Assembly: GCA_963763955.1 (NCBI GenBank)
Contig: CAVXQP010000028.1
Location: 1-64,000 of the forward strand
Direction: 5' to 3'
DNA length: 64,000 nt
Source: DASUPK01 sp963763955
Lineage (GTDB): Bacteria > Actinomycetota > Thermoleophilia > Solirubrobacterales > 70-9
The position numbers and the translations under genes were made by a program. This document shows, in pieces, positions 1-8,438 of this stretch (its first letter is position 1; each line of letters begins with the position of its first letter). The notes below the pieces were generated by a model. The model made no database searches. It was not told the origin of the DNA and worked only from the letters and a program-made list of their open reading frames with translations.

Positions 1-1
1 G

Positions 2-550
2 CTACGAAAGGGCGGCCTCACCGAGCACCTCGACCTCATCCCTTACCTTCAGGGTGCCGAACAGGCCGGAGTAAGGCTCGATGTCCCAGGTCGACTGCTC
101 CACTGTGGCCCGAGCGGATACGGCTCCGTTCGGCCCGAACTCCAGCTCGAAGTCGAGGGGGTGAACGTTGCCGTTCAGGCTGAGCTCGCCCGTGACCTTG
201 AGACGCTGCACATCATCCGTGGGGGTGACCTGGGTCGACTTGAACTCGACCCGTCCGGGCTTAAGCACCTCGGCCTCGAGGGTCTTCTTGACCTCGACCT
301 TGTCCTCATCGGTCAGCGCCATGATCCCGCCTGTTCCCTCGATCACTTCCATGGACCCGCTCTCCGCGCTGAGCGTGAGGCTGCTTTGGCCCAGACCGTC
401 GCCGACCTCCAGCCTCCCCAGCCAGGAGGTGACCTCGATCAGCAGATCGTGTCCCGCCTTGGCGGCGGCACCCCCTCGCTTGGTCTTGACGCGAAGGCTG
501 GCATTCTCTGGTCCCAGCTCGTGGATGCCTGGCATGATCGGCATGGCCAC
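2..550 (-). CDS. YceI-like family protein
   Basis: The 182-residue product has the layout of the YceI/lipocalin-like family: an N-terminal HELGPENASLRVKT strand, a GHDLLIEV segment near residue 34, and a central region in which a reference ester-free strand pattern (VTGELSLNGNVHPLDFELE) is recognisable. YceI proteins form an extended beta barrel that binds isoprenoid-like lipids. No signal peptide is visible, so it is probably cytoplasmic, as in many actinobacterial members. The longest start is GTG at 550; ATG at 535 (MPGIHELGP) fits the family N-terminus better. It diverges from coxG with about 28 bases between them. Ligand unknown; a quinone or isoprenoid link to the CO dehydrogenase cluster is only a guess. 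Confidence 0.75.
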   Translation of the reverse strand: MAMPIMPGIHELGPENASLRVKTKRGGAAAKAGHDLLIEVTSWLGRLEVGDGLGQSSLTLSAESGSMEVIEGTGGIMALTDEDKVEVKKTLEAEVLKPGRVEFKSTQVTPTDDVQRLKVTGELSLNGNVHPLDFELEFGPNGAVSARATVEQSTWDIEPYSGLFGTLKVRDEVEVLGEAALS

Positions 551-578
551 ACGCTATCCGGGGGGAGAGGAGATCCCG

Positions 579-1016
579 ATGGAGTTTGACAATTCGTTCA
601 CGGTCCAGAAGCCGATCGACGAGGTCTGGAGCACGATGGTCGACCTCGAGCGGGTCGTGCCATGCGTTCCCGGAGCGAGGGTGATCGAGAAGACCGGCGA
701 CCGGGCCGTGAACGCCGAGGTGAAGATCAAGCTCGGCGCCATGAACATGAACTACTCGGGGCCGGCGGAGATCGTGGAGCAGGATGACTCCGAGCAGCGG
801 GCGGTGATGAATGCCCGCGCGAAGGAGGCGGGGGGGCAGGGCAACGCCGACGCCAGGGTCACGATGGAGCTGAAGGGTTCGGGCGACGCGACGGAGGTCG
901 CGCTTCATTCCCAGATCAACGTGACGGGCAAGGCCGCGCAGATGGGAGAAGGCGTGATCGTCGCCGTGACCGAGGGGATGATCAAGGAGTTCGCAGAGAA
1001 CCTGGCCAGCCTCTGA
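579..1016 (+). CDS. coxG: CoxG-type SRPBCC protein (CO dehydrogenase subunit G)
   Basis: The 145-residue protein begins MEFDNSFTVQKPIDEVW and has the SRPBCC helix-grip layout, with the PCVPGARV segment near residue 27 and the long C-terminal helix typical of CoxG. CoxG proteins accompany molybdenum CO dehydrogenases; they have been implicated in attaching the enzyme to the membrane and in handling quinone as electron acceptor. ATG at 579 follows a GGAGAGGAG ribosome site. It is shorter than CoxG forms that carry a C-terminal membrane helix, and no membrane segment is visible here, so membrane contact may be supplied by the five small membrane proteins encoded next. Family assignment is firm; role in this organism is inferred. 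Confidence 0.85.
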   Translation: MEFDNSFTVQKPIDEVWSTMVDLERVVPCVPGARVIEKTGDRAVNAEVKIKLGAMNMNYSGPAEIVEQDDSEQRAVMNARAKEAGGQGNADARVTMELKGSGDATEVALHSQINVTGKAAQMGEGVIVAVTEGMIKEFAENLASL

Positions 1017-1051
1017 GCGTCCCCGACATTCCCTGGATGCTTGAGTCCGGT

Positions 1052-1060
1052 TGTAATACT
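1052..1060 (+). promoter_or_regulatory. possible -10 element ahead of the small membrane protein genes
   Basis: The AT-rich run TGTAATACT stands out in the GC-rich gap between coxG and the next start at 1101 and resembles an extended -10 box. No convincing -35 box lies at the right distance, so this is weak evidence for a separate promoter. Confidence 0.25.
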
Positions 1061-1100
1061 CTCGCGACATGGCCGGTACTGCTGGCGTGGAGGCAACGGA

Positions 1101-1361
1101 ATGCTGATCGGCGCTGACACCACCTCCTGGTACATAGGGCTGGGACTTGGCGCGATCGTCGTGGTGGTGGCCGTGATCATCGTCGGCACGATCCTGGTCC
1201 TCGCCAACCGGATCGCAGGGCAGGCGGAGACTGCGAACGAGGCGGTCGCGACCCTCCGGTCGCAGACCGACGGGCTCAGCGGCATCGCCAAGATCAACGA
1301 TTCAGGCGTCCGCATCCTGCACGCGGCCCGGGCGCTCAGAAAGGCTGCCGTCGGGCACTGA
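1101..1361 (+). CDS. small single-pass membrane protein 1 of 5 in cox cluster
   Basis: I do not recognise this 86-residue protein. A hydrophobic helix rich in V and I occupies about residues 11-35, followed by a short polar, probably helical tail (AETANEAVATLRSQTDG). ATG at 1101 has GGAGG eight bases upstream. Its stop overlaps the next start as TGATG, so translation is probably coupled. It opens a run of five genes with the same plan (N-terminal membrane helix plus polar segment) between coxG and coxM. A role as membrane anchor or scaffold for CO dehydrogenase is inferred only from position. Confidence 0.7.
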   Translation: MLIGADTTSWYIGLGLGAIVVVVAVIIVGTILVLANRIAGQAETANEAVATLRSQTDGLSGIAKINDSGVRILHAARALRKAAVGH

Positions 1362-1660
1362 TGGACGTCATGGTCGCCCTGGCCAGCTCCGAGCGCACCC
1401 TCTGGTACGTGACGCTCGCGGTGGGGCTGGTGGTGGCCCTGGTGGTGGCGGGGATGCTGATCACGCTGCTCGGCCTGCTCGGGCGGATCCAGGCCGCGGT
1501 CACCGGCCTGCTCGGCTCCGCCGGGAAGGTCGCCGAGAACACCTCGAACATCCCGCAACTCGAGGCCACCGCGCCCGTCCTCGAGCAGATTGCCGCGGAG
1601 GGCGTGGTGCAAGACGGCTATATGAACGCGCTCTCGCAGGGTTACGGGGAGCCGGAATGA
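1361..1660 (+). CDS. small single-pass membrane protein 2 of 5 in cox cluster
   Basis: The 99-residue product has one strong hydrophobic helix at about residues 14-41 and a polar tail (GKVAENTSNIPQLEATAPVL) that could extend into the cytoplasm. No named domain is recognised. Start ATG at 1361 overlaps the preceding stop, and its own stop overlaps the next start (ATGA at 1657). The tail has alternating small and acidic residues much like its neighbours, which suggests these genes arose by duplication or form a hetero-oligomer, although direct similarity is low. Confidence 0.7.
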   Translation: MDVMVALASSERTLWYVTLAVGLVVALVVAGMLITLLGLLGRIQAAVTGLLGSAGKVAENTSNIPQLEATAPVLEQIAAEGVVQDGYMNALSQGYGEPE

Positions 1661-1935
1661 GCACCTCGCTGCTGATCGTGCTGAGCGTCGCCGAGGCCGT
1701 CGTCCTCGTGGTCGTCTTGGCTCTGGCGCTGATCGAGATCCGCCGCCGGCTCTCCTCGATCGCCAGCGACCTGAGCGACCTCGGCGAAGCCCTGACCACC
1801 GTGGAGGGGGAGCACCTGCGGCCGCTCCGCCCGGCGGTGGAGGCGATCAATGCCCAGTTCGACGGGATCATCGGCCTGATGCCATCGGTCGCCGCGAAGG
1901 CCGCGATCATCGCCGAGCACGCGGAGAAGCGATGA
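1657..1935 (+). CDS. small single-pass membrane protein 3 of 5 in cox cluster
   Basis: A 92-residue protein with a hydrophobic helix at roughly residues 4-26, then the charged stretch IEIRRRLSSIASDLSDLGEAL, split here for length, that looks like a helix with coiled-coil character. Positively charged residues immediately after the helix suggest the C-terminal part lies inside the cell. The gene overlaps both neighbours by four bases (ATGA). Function unknown. The plan, one membrane anchor plus an amphipathic helix, recalls DUF948- or methyl-accepting-like anchors but is too short for a confident match. Confidence 0.65.
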   Translation: MSTSLLIVLSVAEAVVLVVVLALALIEIRRRLSSIASDLSDLGEALTTVEGEHLRPLRPAVEAINAQFDGIIGLMPSVAAKAAIIAEHAEKR

Positions 1936-2189
1936 CGCTCTGGTGGATCGGAAACGCCGTGCTGCTGCTCGTGATCGTGCCGGTCGTGGTGATCCTGCTG
2001 AGGGGCGTGCTCACCGCGGCCAAGGAGACCACCCGGGCCGTCGACGGGCTCCGGCCCGTCGCCGAAGCCGCCTCCAAGGATCTGGACGCCGTCGAACTGC
2101 TCAATACGACCCAGGAACAGGTGAGCCAGACGGTCACCGTGGTCGCGAACTACGGTGGTTCGCTCGACACCATCCTCGAGGACGCCTGA
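1932..2189 (+). CDS. small single-pass membrane protein 4 of 5 in cox cluster
   Basis: The 85-residue product starts MTLWWIGNAVLLL; the membrane helix covers about residues 4-25 and is followed by a helical tail (AAKETTRAVDGLRPVAEAA). The ATG overlaps the previous stop as ATGA, supporting co-translation. No catalytic motif or cysteine is present. It is the shortest of the five. Its tail has features of MCE-associated or hemolysin-like small membrane proteins, but I cannot assign a family. Confidence 0.65.
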   Translation: MTLWWIGNAVLLLVIVPVVVILLRGVLTAAKETTRAVDGLRPVAEAASKDLDAVELLNTTQEQVSQTVTVVANYGGSLDTILEDA

Positions 2190-2190
2190 T

Positions 2191-2793
2191 ATGGAGCCCG
2201 CCGCCGCAGTCACCCTGATCGCGGTGGTTCTGGTGATCCTCGCCCTGGTCGTCTACCTGGTCGCGGTGATCCTGGAGCTGCGGAAGATCACGGCCGGGCT
2301 CGACGCGGTGATCGAGTCGGTCGGCGGCATCCTCCAAAAGAGCGAGCCCGTGAACGGTGTGGTCGAGACGATCAACAAGGATCTTTCGGCGGGAACGGAT
2401 CTGCTCGAGGGCTTGCTCGACAAGAAGGCGGGCCAGGACGACGCGGCCGGGCTTATCGAGTCGGTCTACCCCGGAACGGGCGCCGCGGTCCTGGCCCGCC
2501 AGGGCAGAGGCGGCGAGGTCAAGAACATCGACGAGGTCTACACCAGGGGCGCGGTGCAGCTGGCGCGCCTGGGTCGTGAGAGCCCGCTCGGAGTCGGTGC
2601 GATGTCCGGCGCCGCCCTCAGGGATGCGACCTACTCGAGTGCGGCGGCGCGATCGATCTACACGAATCCCAGCGGCCCGGTCGCCGACGAGCCGGGAGGG
2701 CCAAAGCATCGGCCCAGGTCCCCCGTGATCGGCACGGAGGCCGGCGCCGACGGTGGTCCAGCGTCCGATGAGGCCAAGCCGTCGGATGGGTGA
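2191..2793 (+). CDS. membrane-anchored protein 5 of 5 upstream of coxM
   Basis: The 200-residue protein has the same N-terminal plan as the previous four (membrane helix at about residues 8-30, then ELRKITAGLDAVIESVGG) but carries an extra hydrophilic region ending in a Pro/Gly/Ser-rich, probably disordered tail after about residue 150. The start at ATG 2191 is chosen because it lies one base after the preceding stop and gives the shared N-terminal layout; an in-frame start at 2155 would overlap that gene. Its stop is 23 bases from coxM. Likely the largest subunit of an undescribed membrane assembly tied to CO dehydrogenase; this is inference. Confidence 0.65.
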   Translation: MEPAAAVTLIAVVLVILALVVYLVAVILELRKITAGLDAVIESVGGILQKSEPVNGVVETINKDLSAGTDLLEGLLDKKAGQDDAAGLIESVYPGTGAAVLARQGRGGEVKNIDEVYTRGAVQLARLGRESPLGVGAMSGAALRDATYSSAAARSIYTNPSGPVADEPGGPKHRPRSPVIGTEAGADGGPASDEAKPSDG

Positions 2794-2816
2794 GTAGAGG
2801 GCGGGGGATCCTGTAA

Positions 2817-3692
2817 GTGCAGACACCCGGGCCGATCCAGTACGAGCGGGCGACGAGCGTCCAGAACGCGATCGAGCTCCTGGAGAAATACGGGCCCGAG
2901 ACCCGCATCCTGGCCGGCGGCCACAGCCTGCTGCCGATGATGAAGCTGCGGCTCGCCAATCCCGAGCGCCTGATCGACATCAACGACCTCGACGAGCTCT
3001 CCTACATCAGGGAGGTGGAGGGAGAGGTCCGGATCGGGGCCATGACGCGCCACCGTGAGCTGCTCGAGTCCGAGCTCCTCGCCCGGCAGTTCCCGCTCTT
3101 CATCGACGCGGAGGAGATGATCGCCGATCCTCCGGTGAGAAACCGCGGGACGATCGGCGGCTCGCTGGCCCAGGCCGATGCCGCCGAGGACCTGTCCGCG
3201 GTCTGCTCGGCGCTGAAGGCGAGCGTCGTGATCGTCGGCTCGGACGGCGAGCGCGTGGTTTCGATGGATGACTTCCACGTTGGCCCCTTCATGACCGCGA
3301 TCCAGGACGGCCAGGTCCTCACCGAGGTCCGGCTCCCGGTGAGGCCGCGGAGCGGCAGCGCCCACGAGAAGGTCGAGCGCAGGGCGGGGGACTTTGCGAT
3401 AGTCGCCGTCTCCGCCGCGCTCTGGCTGGAGGGCGGGAGCATCGCCGACGCGGGGGTGGCGCTCAGCGCTGCGGGCGCGACCACGATCCACGCGACGCGC
3501 TCCGAGGAGCTCCTGCGTGGCGAGGAGTCCACCGAGGAGCTGTTCGCCGAGGCGGGCAGGCTGGCCTCGGAGGATAGCTCGCCGATCGCCGACGGGCGCG
3601 GCCCCGTCGACTACAAGCGTCACCTCGCGGGCGTGCTCACCGGGCGCGCTCTGAGCCGGGCCGCGGAACGTGCATCCAACCAGGAGGGCTGA
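2817..3692 (+). CDS. coxM: CO dehydrogenase medium (FAD-binding) subunit
   Basis: The 291-residue product matches CoxM of the xanthine dehydrogenase family, which passes electrons from the iron-sulfur subunit to FAD. The two FAD-binding motifs are visible: AGGHS at residues 33-37 and TIGGSL from residue 112. Length is typical for the family (about 285-290). The start is GTG at 2817 with GGGGGA about ten bases upstream. coxS begins at the base directly after its stop. Gene order M-S-L is the usual one for aerobic molybdenum CO dehydrogenases. Confidence 0.93.
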   Translation: MQTPGPIQYERATSVQNAIELLEKYGPETRILAGGHSLLPMMKLRLANPERLIDINDLDELSYIREVEGEVRIGAMTRHRELLESELLARQFPLFIDAEEMIADPPVRNRGTIGGSLAQADAAEDLSAVCSALKASVVIVGSDGERVVSMDDFHVGPFMTAIQDGQVLTEVRLPVRPRSGSAHEKVERRAGDFAIVAVSAALWLEGGSIADAGVALSAAGATTIHATRSEELLRGEESTEELFAEAGRLASEDSSPIADGRGPVDYKRHLAGVLTGRALSRAAERASNQEG

Positions 3693-4169
<477 letters not shown>

Positions 4170-4171
4170 GA

Positions 4172-6541
4172 ATGGCGACGACCGCCGCCAAGGAGACGCC
4201 GATCGGCTACGGCAACATGAAGCGCAAGGAGGACGCGCGCTTCATCAGGGGCAAGGGGAAGTACCTCGACGACATCGTCCTTCCTGGGATGCTCCACGGC
4301 GCCGTGCTGCGCAGCCCCTACGCGCACGCGCGGATCGTCTCGATCGACACCTCCCGCGCCCTCGCCCACCCGAAGGTGCACCGGGTGATCACCGCCAAGG
4401 ACCTCGAGACGCTCGGCCTCGCCTGGATGCCGACGCTCTCCTACGACTCGCAGGCCGTCTTGGCCGGGGACAAGGTCCGGTTCCAGGGCCAGGAGGTCGC
4501 GTTCGTGATCGCCGAGGACCGCTACTCGGCGCGTGACGCGCTGCCCCTGATCGACGTCGAGTACGACCCGCTGCCCGCGGTCGTCAACGCACGCAAGGCG
4601 CTCGACCCGGACGCGCCGGTGATCCGGGACGACAAGCCGGACCAGGCCGACAACCTGGCTACGCCCCTCTGGGAGGCCGGCGACGCCGAGGAGTGCGAGC
4701 GCGTCTTCGCGGACGCGGACGTCGTCGTCGAACGGGACATGATCTACCCGCGCTGCCATCCGGCCCCGCTCGAGACCTGCGGGATGATCGCCGACATGAA
4801 CCCGGAGACGGGTCAGCTCGACATCTACAACGGCAATCAGGCGCCGAACCTCCACCGGACGGTCTATGCGCAGGTCGCCGGGCTGCCCGAGCAGATGATC
4901 CGGATCATGACCAACGACATCGGGGGCGGCTTCGGGAACAAGGTGCCCGTCTATCCCGGCTACGTCTGCGCGATCGTCGGCTCGATCGTCACCGGCAAGC
5001 CCGTCAAGTGGGTCGAGGACCGCTCCGAGAACCTGATGTCCACCGGTTTCGCGCGCGACTACATCATGAGCGGCCGGATCTGCGCCAAGGACGGGAGGAT
5101 CACGGGCGCGCAGGTCGACGTGATCGCCGACCACGGCGCCTTCGACAGCACGGCGCAGCCCTCGAAATTCCCCGCGGGGTTCTTCCACGTGTTCGCCGGC
5201 TCCTACGACCTCGAGGCTGCGCACTGCAGCGTCAAGGCCGTCTACACGAACAAGGCGCCTGGCGGCGTGGCCTACCGCTGCTCGTTCCGGGTCACCGAGG
5301 CCATCTTCCTGATCGAGCGCCTCGTCGGCGAGCTCGCGCTCGAGATGGACGTCGACCCCACCGAGCTGCGGATGAAGAGCTTCATCCAGCCCGAGCAGTT
5401 CCCATACGAGAACAAGACCGGCTGGACCTACGACTCCGGCGAGTACGAGAAGACCATGCGCGAGGCGATGCGGATCGCCGGCTACGACGACCTCCGCAGG
5501 GAGCAGGCCGAGAAGCGCGAGCGCGGCGAGCTGATGGGCATCGGCGTCTCCTTCTTCACCGAGGTGGTCGGCGCCGGGCCGAAGAAGCACATGGACATCG
5601 TCGGACAGGGCATGGCCGACGGCTGCGACCTGCGCGTCCACGGCACCGGCAAGGCGACGATCAGCATCAGCGCCCAGACCCAGGGCCAGGGTCACGAGAC
5701 GACCTTCGCCCAGATCGTTGCCGAGGAGCTCGGCATCTCGCCGGACGACATCCAGGTCCGCCACGGCGACACCGACCGCACCCCATACGGCCTCGGGACT
5801 TACGGAAGCCGCTCGACCCCGGTCTCCGGTGCGGCCGCCGCTGTCGCCGCGCGCAGGGTCCGGGACAAGGCGCGGCTGATCGCGGCCGGGATGCTCGAGA
5901 CCACACCCGACGACCTCGTGTGGGAGAAGGGCCGCTGGTCGGTCAGGGGGGATCCCGAGAAGGGCGCAACGATCGACCAGATCGCCGAGGCCGCCTACGG
6001 CGAGGCGCCGCTGCCCGATGGGGTCGAGGGCGGCTTGGACGGTCAGTCCGTCTACGACCCGCCCAACCTGACCTACCCCTGTGGCGCCTACATCTGCGTC
6101 GTCGACGTGGATCCCGACACCGCCGAGGTGAAGATCAGGCGGTTCATCGCGGTCGACGACTGCGGCACCCGGATCAACCCGATGATCGTCGACGGCCAGA
6201 TCATGGGCGGCCTCGCCGAGGGGGTCGGCATCGCCCTGATGGAGCTGATCAGCTTCGACGAGCAGGGCAACTGCCTGAACGGGTCGCTGATGGACTACCT
6301 GATCCCGACGGCCCTCGAGTGCCCGGACTGGGAGCTGGGCGCCACCGTCACCCCATCGCCGCACCACCCGATCGGTGCGAAGGGGGTGGGGGAGTCCGCC
6401 ACCAACGGCTCGCCGCCCGCGATCGTCAACGCCGTCTGCGATGCGCTGTACCAGAGCCACGGGGTTGCGCACATCGACATGCCGCTGAACCCGGCCCGCG
6501 TCTGGGCGGCGATGCAGGGCAGGGCCGAGCCTCCGCAGTGA
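4172..6541 (+). CDS. coxL: CO dehydrogenase large (molybdenum-copper) subunit, form I
   Basis: The 789-residue product is the catalytic subunit of aerobic CO dehydrogenase (CO + H2O to CO2 plus two electrons). The loop AYRCSFR, with the copper-binding cysteine at residue 370, defines form I enzymes that genuinely oxidise CO; form II relatives have AYRGAGR. The conserved GVGE segment puts the catalytic glutamate at about residue 741. ATG at 4172 is preferred because GAGGAG lies six bases upstream; ATG at 4166 would sit directly against that site. The gene is intact and of usual length (about 800). Together with coxM and coxS it would let the cell use trace CO as an energy source. Confidence 0.96.
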   Translation: MATTAAKETPIGYGNMKRKEDARFIRGKGKYLDDIVLPGMLHGAVLRSPYAHARIVSIDTSRALAHPKVHRVITAKDLETLGLAWMPTLSYDSQAVLAGDKVRFQGQEVAFVIAEDRYSARDALPLIDVEYDPLPAVVNARKALDPDAPVIRDDKPDQADNLATPLWEAGDAEECERVFADADVVVERDMIYPRCHPAPLETCGMIADMNPETGQLDIYNGNQAPNLHRTVYAQVAGLPEQMIRIMTNDIGGGFGNKVPVYPGYVCAIVGSIVTGKPVKWVEDRSENLMSTGFARDYIMSGRICAKDGRITGAQVDVIADHGAFDSTAQPSKFPAGFFHVFAGSYDLEAAHCSVKAVYTNKAPGGVAYRCSFRVTEAIFLIERLVGELALEMDVDPTELRMKSFIQPEQFPYENKTGWTYDSGEYEKTMREAMRIAGYDDLRREQAEKRERGELMGIGVSFFTEVVGAGPKKHMDIVGQGMADGCDLRVHGTGKATISISAQTQGQGHETTFAQIVAEELGISPDDIQVRHGDTDRTPYGLGTYGSRSTPVSGAAAAVAARRVRDKARLIAAGMLETTPDDLVWEKGRWSVRGDPEKGATIDQIAEAAYGEAPLPDGVEGGLDGQSVYDPPNLTYPCGAYICVVDVDPDTAEVKIRRFIAVDDCGTRINPMIVDGQIMGGLAEGVGIALMELISFDEQGNCLNGSLMDYLIPTALECPDWELGATVTPSPHHPIGAKGVGESATNGSPPAIVNAVCDALYQSHGVAHIDMPLNPARVWAAMQGRAEPPQ

Positions 6542-6547
6542 GCGGCC

Positions 6548-7890
6548 GTGCCTGAGCTCGGCGCAATCGACCTCCCCGCCCTGGCCACTGCGCTGGCCCA
6601 GCGACTGCGGGCTGCCGGGGTGCCGACCACGCCGGAACGCGCCTCGCGCTTCGCCGAGGCGGTGGCGCTCGTCGGGCCGGTCAGGCGATCGGAGCTCTAC
6701 TGGACGGCGCGGTCGGTCTTCGTCTCCTCGCAGACCCAGCTGCCGACGTTCGATCGGGTGTTCGCGGCGGTGTTCGACCCCGCCTTGGAGCCGGATGAGG
6801 AACGGGGTGACCCGTACTCGCCGCCGCTGAGCGGTTCGCGGGCCAGCGATCGCCCACCCCCTCCGGAGGCCCGCTCGGTCGAGGGCGAGGCACTGGAGGA
6901 GTCCGCGGGCGGAATGCGCGGGACCGCCTCACCTCCCTCCGAAGAGGAGGCCGAGCGGGAGATCGAGGTCCCGCTGGCCACCGCCAGCGAGGCGGAGCGG
7001 CTGCGGAGGAAGAGCTTCGAGGCCCTCGAGCCCGAGGAGCTCGAGCGGATCCATCGCATGATGGCGGTGCTGGAGCTCGCCGCCCCGCGGCGCCGCTCGA
7101 GGCGGAGGCGCCGCGCCAGGCGCGGAGAGCACCTCGATCTGCGAGGCACGCTGCGGGGAAGCCTGCGCACCGGCGGCGACCCGATGACGCTTGCCCGCCG
7201 CACCCGACGGACCCGCCCCGGCGGCTCGTCCTGCTCTGCGACATCTCGGGGTCGATGGAGCCGTACGCCCGGGCGTACCTCCACCTGCTCACTTCGGCGG
7301 TCGCCAGCGGCGCGCCGGCCGAGGCGTTCGTCTTCGCGACCCGGCTGACCCGGCTGACGCGCGCGCTGGGAGGGCGCAACCCCGAGGCGGCCATCCAGCG
7401 GGCCGTCGCCGCGGCGCCCGACTGGTCGAGCGGCACGCGCATCGGCGAGGCGCTGCGCGACTTCAATGACCGCTACGGGCGCCGGGGCATGGCGAGAGGC
7501 GCGGTCGTGGTGATCCTCTCGGACGGCTGGGAGCGCGCGGACCCCGCCCTGGTCGGGAGGGAGATGGAGCGGCTTCGGCTGATGGCCCGTCGGATCGTCT
7601 GGGTCAACCCGCGTGCCGGTGCCGCCGGCTTCTCGCCCGGTACGGGCGGGATGGCCGCCGCGCTACCCCACTGCGACGCGATGGTGAGCGGCCACTCGCT
7701 CGAGGCCATGTACGAGGTCGCCGAGGCGATTGAGGGCGATGGTTCCTCCCGGCAGACGGTCCGGGCTGGCCTACCTAAGCCCTCCGCGGATCCCGAGCCG
7801 TCATGGCCGAGCGCCGAGCCGACCGAGGCGCAGCGGCCGGTGCCCATGCCCAGCGGCTACGGGCCCAAGCGCGGAAGGACGACGAGTTGA
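6548..7890 (+). CDS. coxE: CoxE-like von Willebrand A domain protein, frameshifted
   Basis: CoxE works with the AAA+ protein CoxD in assembling the copper-sulfur part of the CO dehydrogenase active site. The first part, from GTG 6548, gives the family N-terminus (ALAQRLRAAGVPTTPERA) and an acidic middle up to LARRTRRTRP. The metal-ion-dependent adhesion site DISGSM then appears in a different frame and the rest (ILSDGWERADP, HCDAMVSGHSLEAM) runs to 7890. One C appears missing from CCCC at 7216-7219; restoring it joins the two parts into about 447 residues, normal for CoxE. Sequencing error is likelier than a dead gene, since similar indels occur in housekeeping genes nearby. The gene begins six bases after coxL. 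Confidence 0.85.
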
Positions 7891-7914
7891 GCAAACCCGA
7901 TCAAAGGAGCGGAG

Positions 7915-8394
7915 ATGGCTGACGGCGCCACCTACCGAGCGGTGTTCCTGCGAATGCATCCCACCGGCAAGGCCGTCCTCAGCCTGAGCGAGGCATCGCA
8001 GGGCGAGGAGGCGACGCTCGCCGGGATCGCTGCCGGCGAGCTCGGCATTCCTCCGGAGGACGTCAAGGTCGTGCACGAGGATACGGACCGCTTCGGGGAG
8101 GGAAACAGCTTCAACCGCGAACCGAGCGATGCCGTCGGCGAAAACGTCGCCCTCACCGCCCGGAAGCTCCGTGACAAGGCCCAGATCGTTGCCGGCTCGA
8201 TGCTCGGCGCCTCACCCGACTCCCTCAGCTTCGACAACGGCCACTGGGGGGTGCAGGGGGGCGATTCCGAGGGGGTCAGGATCCAGGAGGTAGCGCTCCA
8301 CACCTTCGGGGGCTTCGAGCTTCCGGAGGGGATCGAGGGCTCGCTGGACGCCCAGACGACCTACCGGGCCGGGGCCGTGCAGGCGGCCGGATAG
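7915..8394 (+). CDS. free-standing fragment of a CoxL molybdopterin-binding domain
   Basis: The 159-residue protein aligns over its whole length with residues about 491-632 of the CoxL encoded upstream: GKAVLSLSEASQGEEATL against GKATISISAQTQGQGHETTF, then ELGIPPEDVKVVHEDTDR against ELGISPDDIQVRHGDTDR, and RKLRDKAQIVAGSML against RRVRDKARLIAAGML. It lacks the copper-binding loop, the catalytic glutamate and most cofactor contacts, so it cannot be an enzyme alone. The strong AAAGGAGCGG ribosome site before ATG 7915 and the clean frame argue for a translated protein and not debris. The glutamine-rich QTQGQGH loop is changed. Function unknown; an assembly or chaperone role is possible. Confidence 0.75.
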   Translation: MADGATYRAVFLRMHPTGKAVLSLSEASQGEEATLAGIAAGELGIPPEDVKVVHEDTDRFGEGNSFNREPSDAVGENVALTARKLRDKAQIVAGSMLGASPDSLSFDNGHWGVQGGDSEGVRIQEVALHTFGGFELPEGIEGSLDAQTTYRAGAVQAAG

Positions 8395-8438
8395 GCCCAG
8401 CCCGGGAGAGTTGCCGGAGTACCCTTGCTCCGAGGAAT

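Noticed and set aside
168..578. Long open frame on the plus strand upstream of coxG
   Set aside because: It is antisense to the YceI gene and is not CoxG-like; the ribosome site at 565-572 marks the real start at 579.
1041..1046. TTGAGT as a -35 box for the small membrane protein genes
   Set aside because: Only seven bases separate it from the TAATAC element, far too few for a sigma-70-type promoter.
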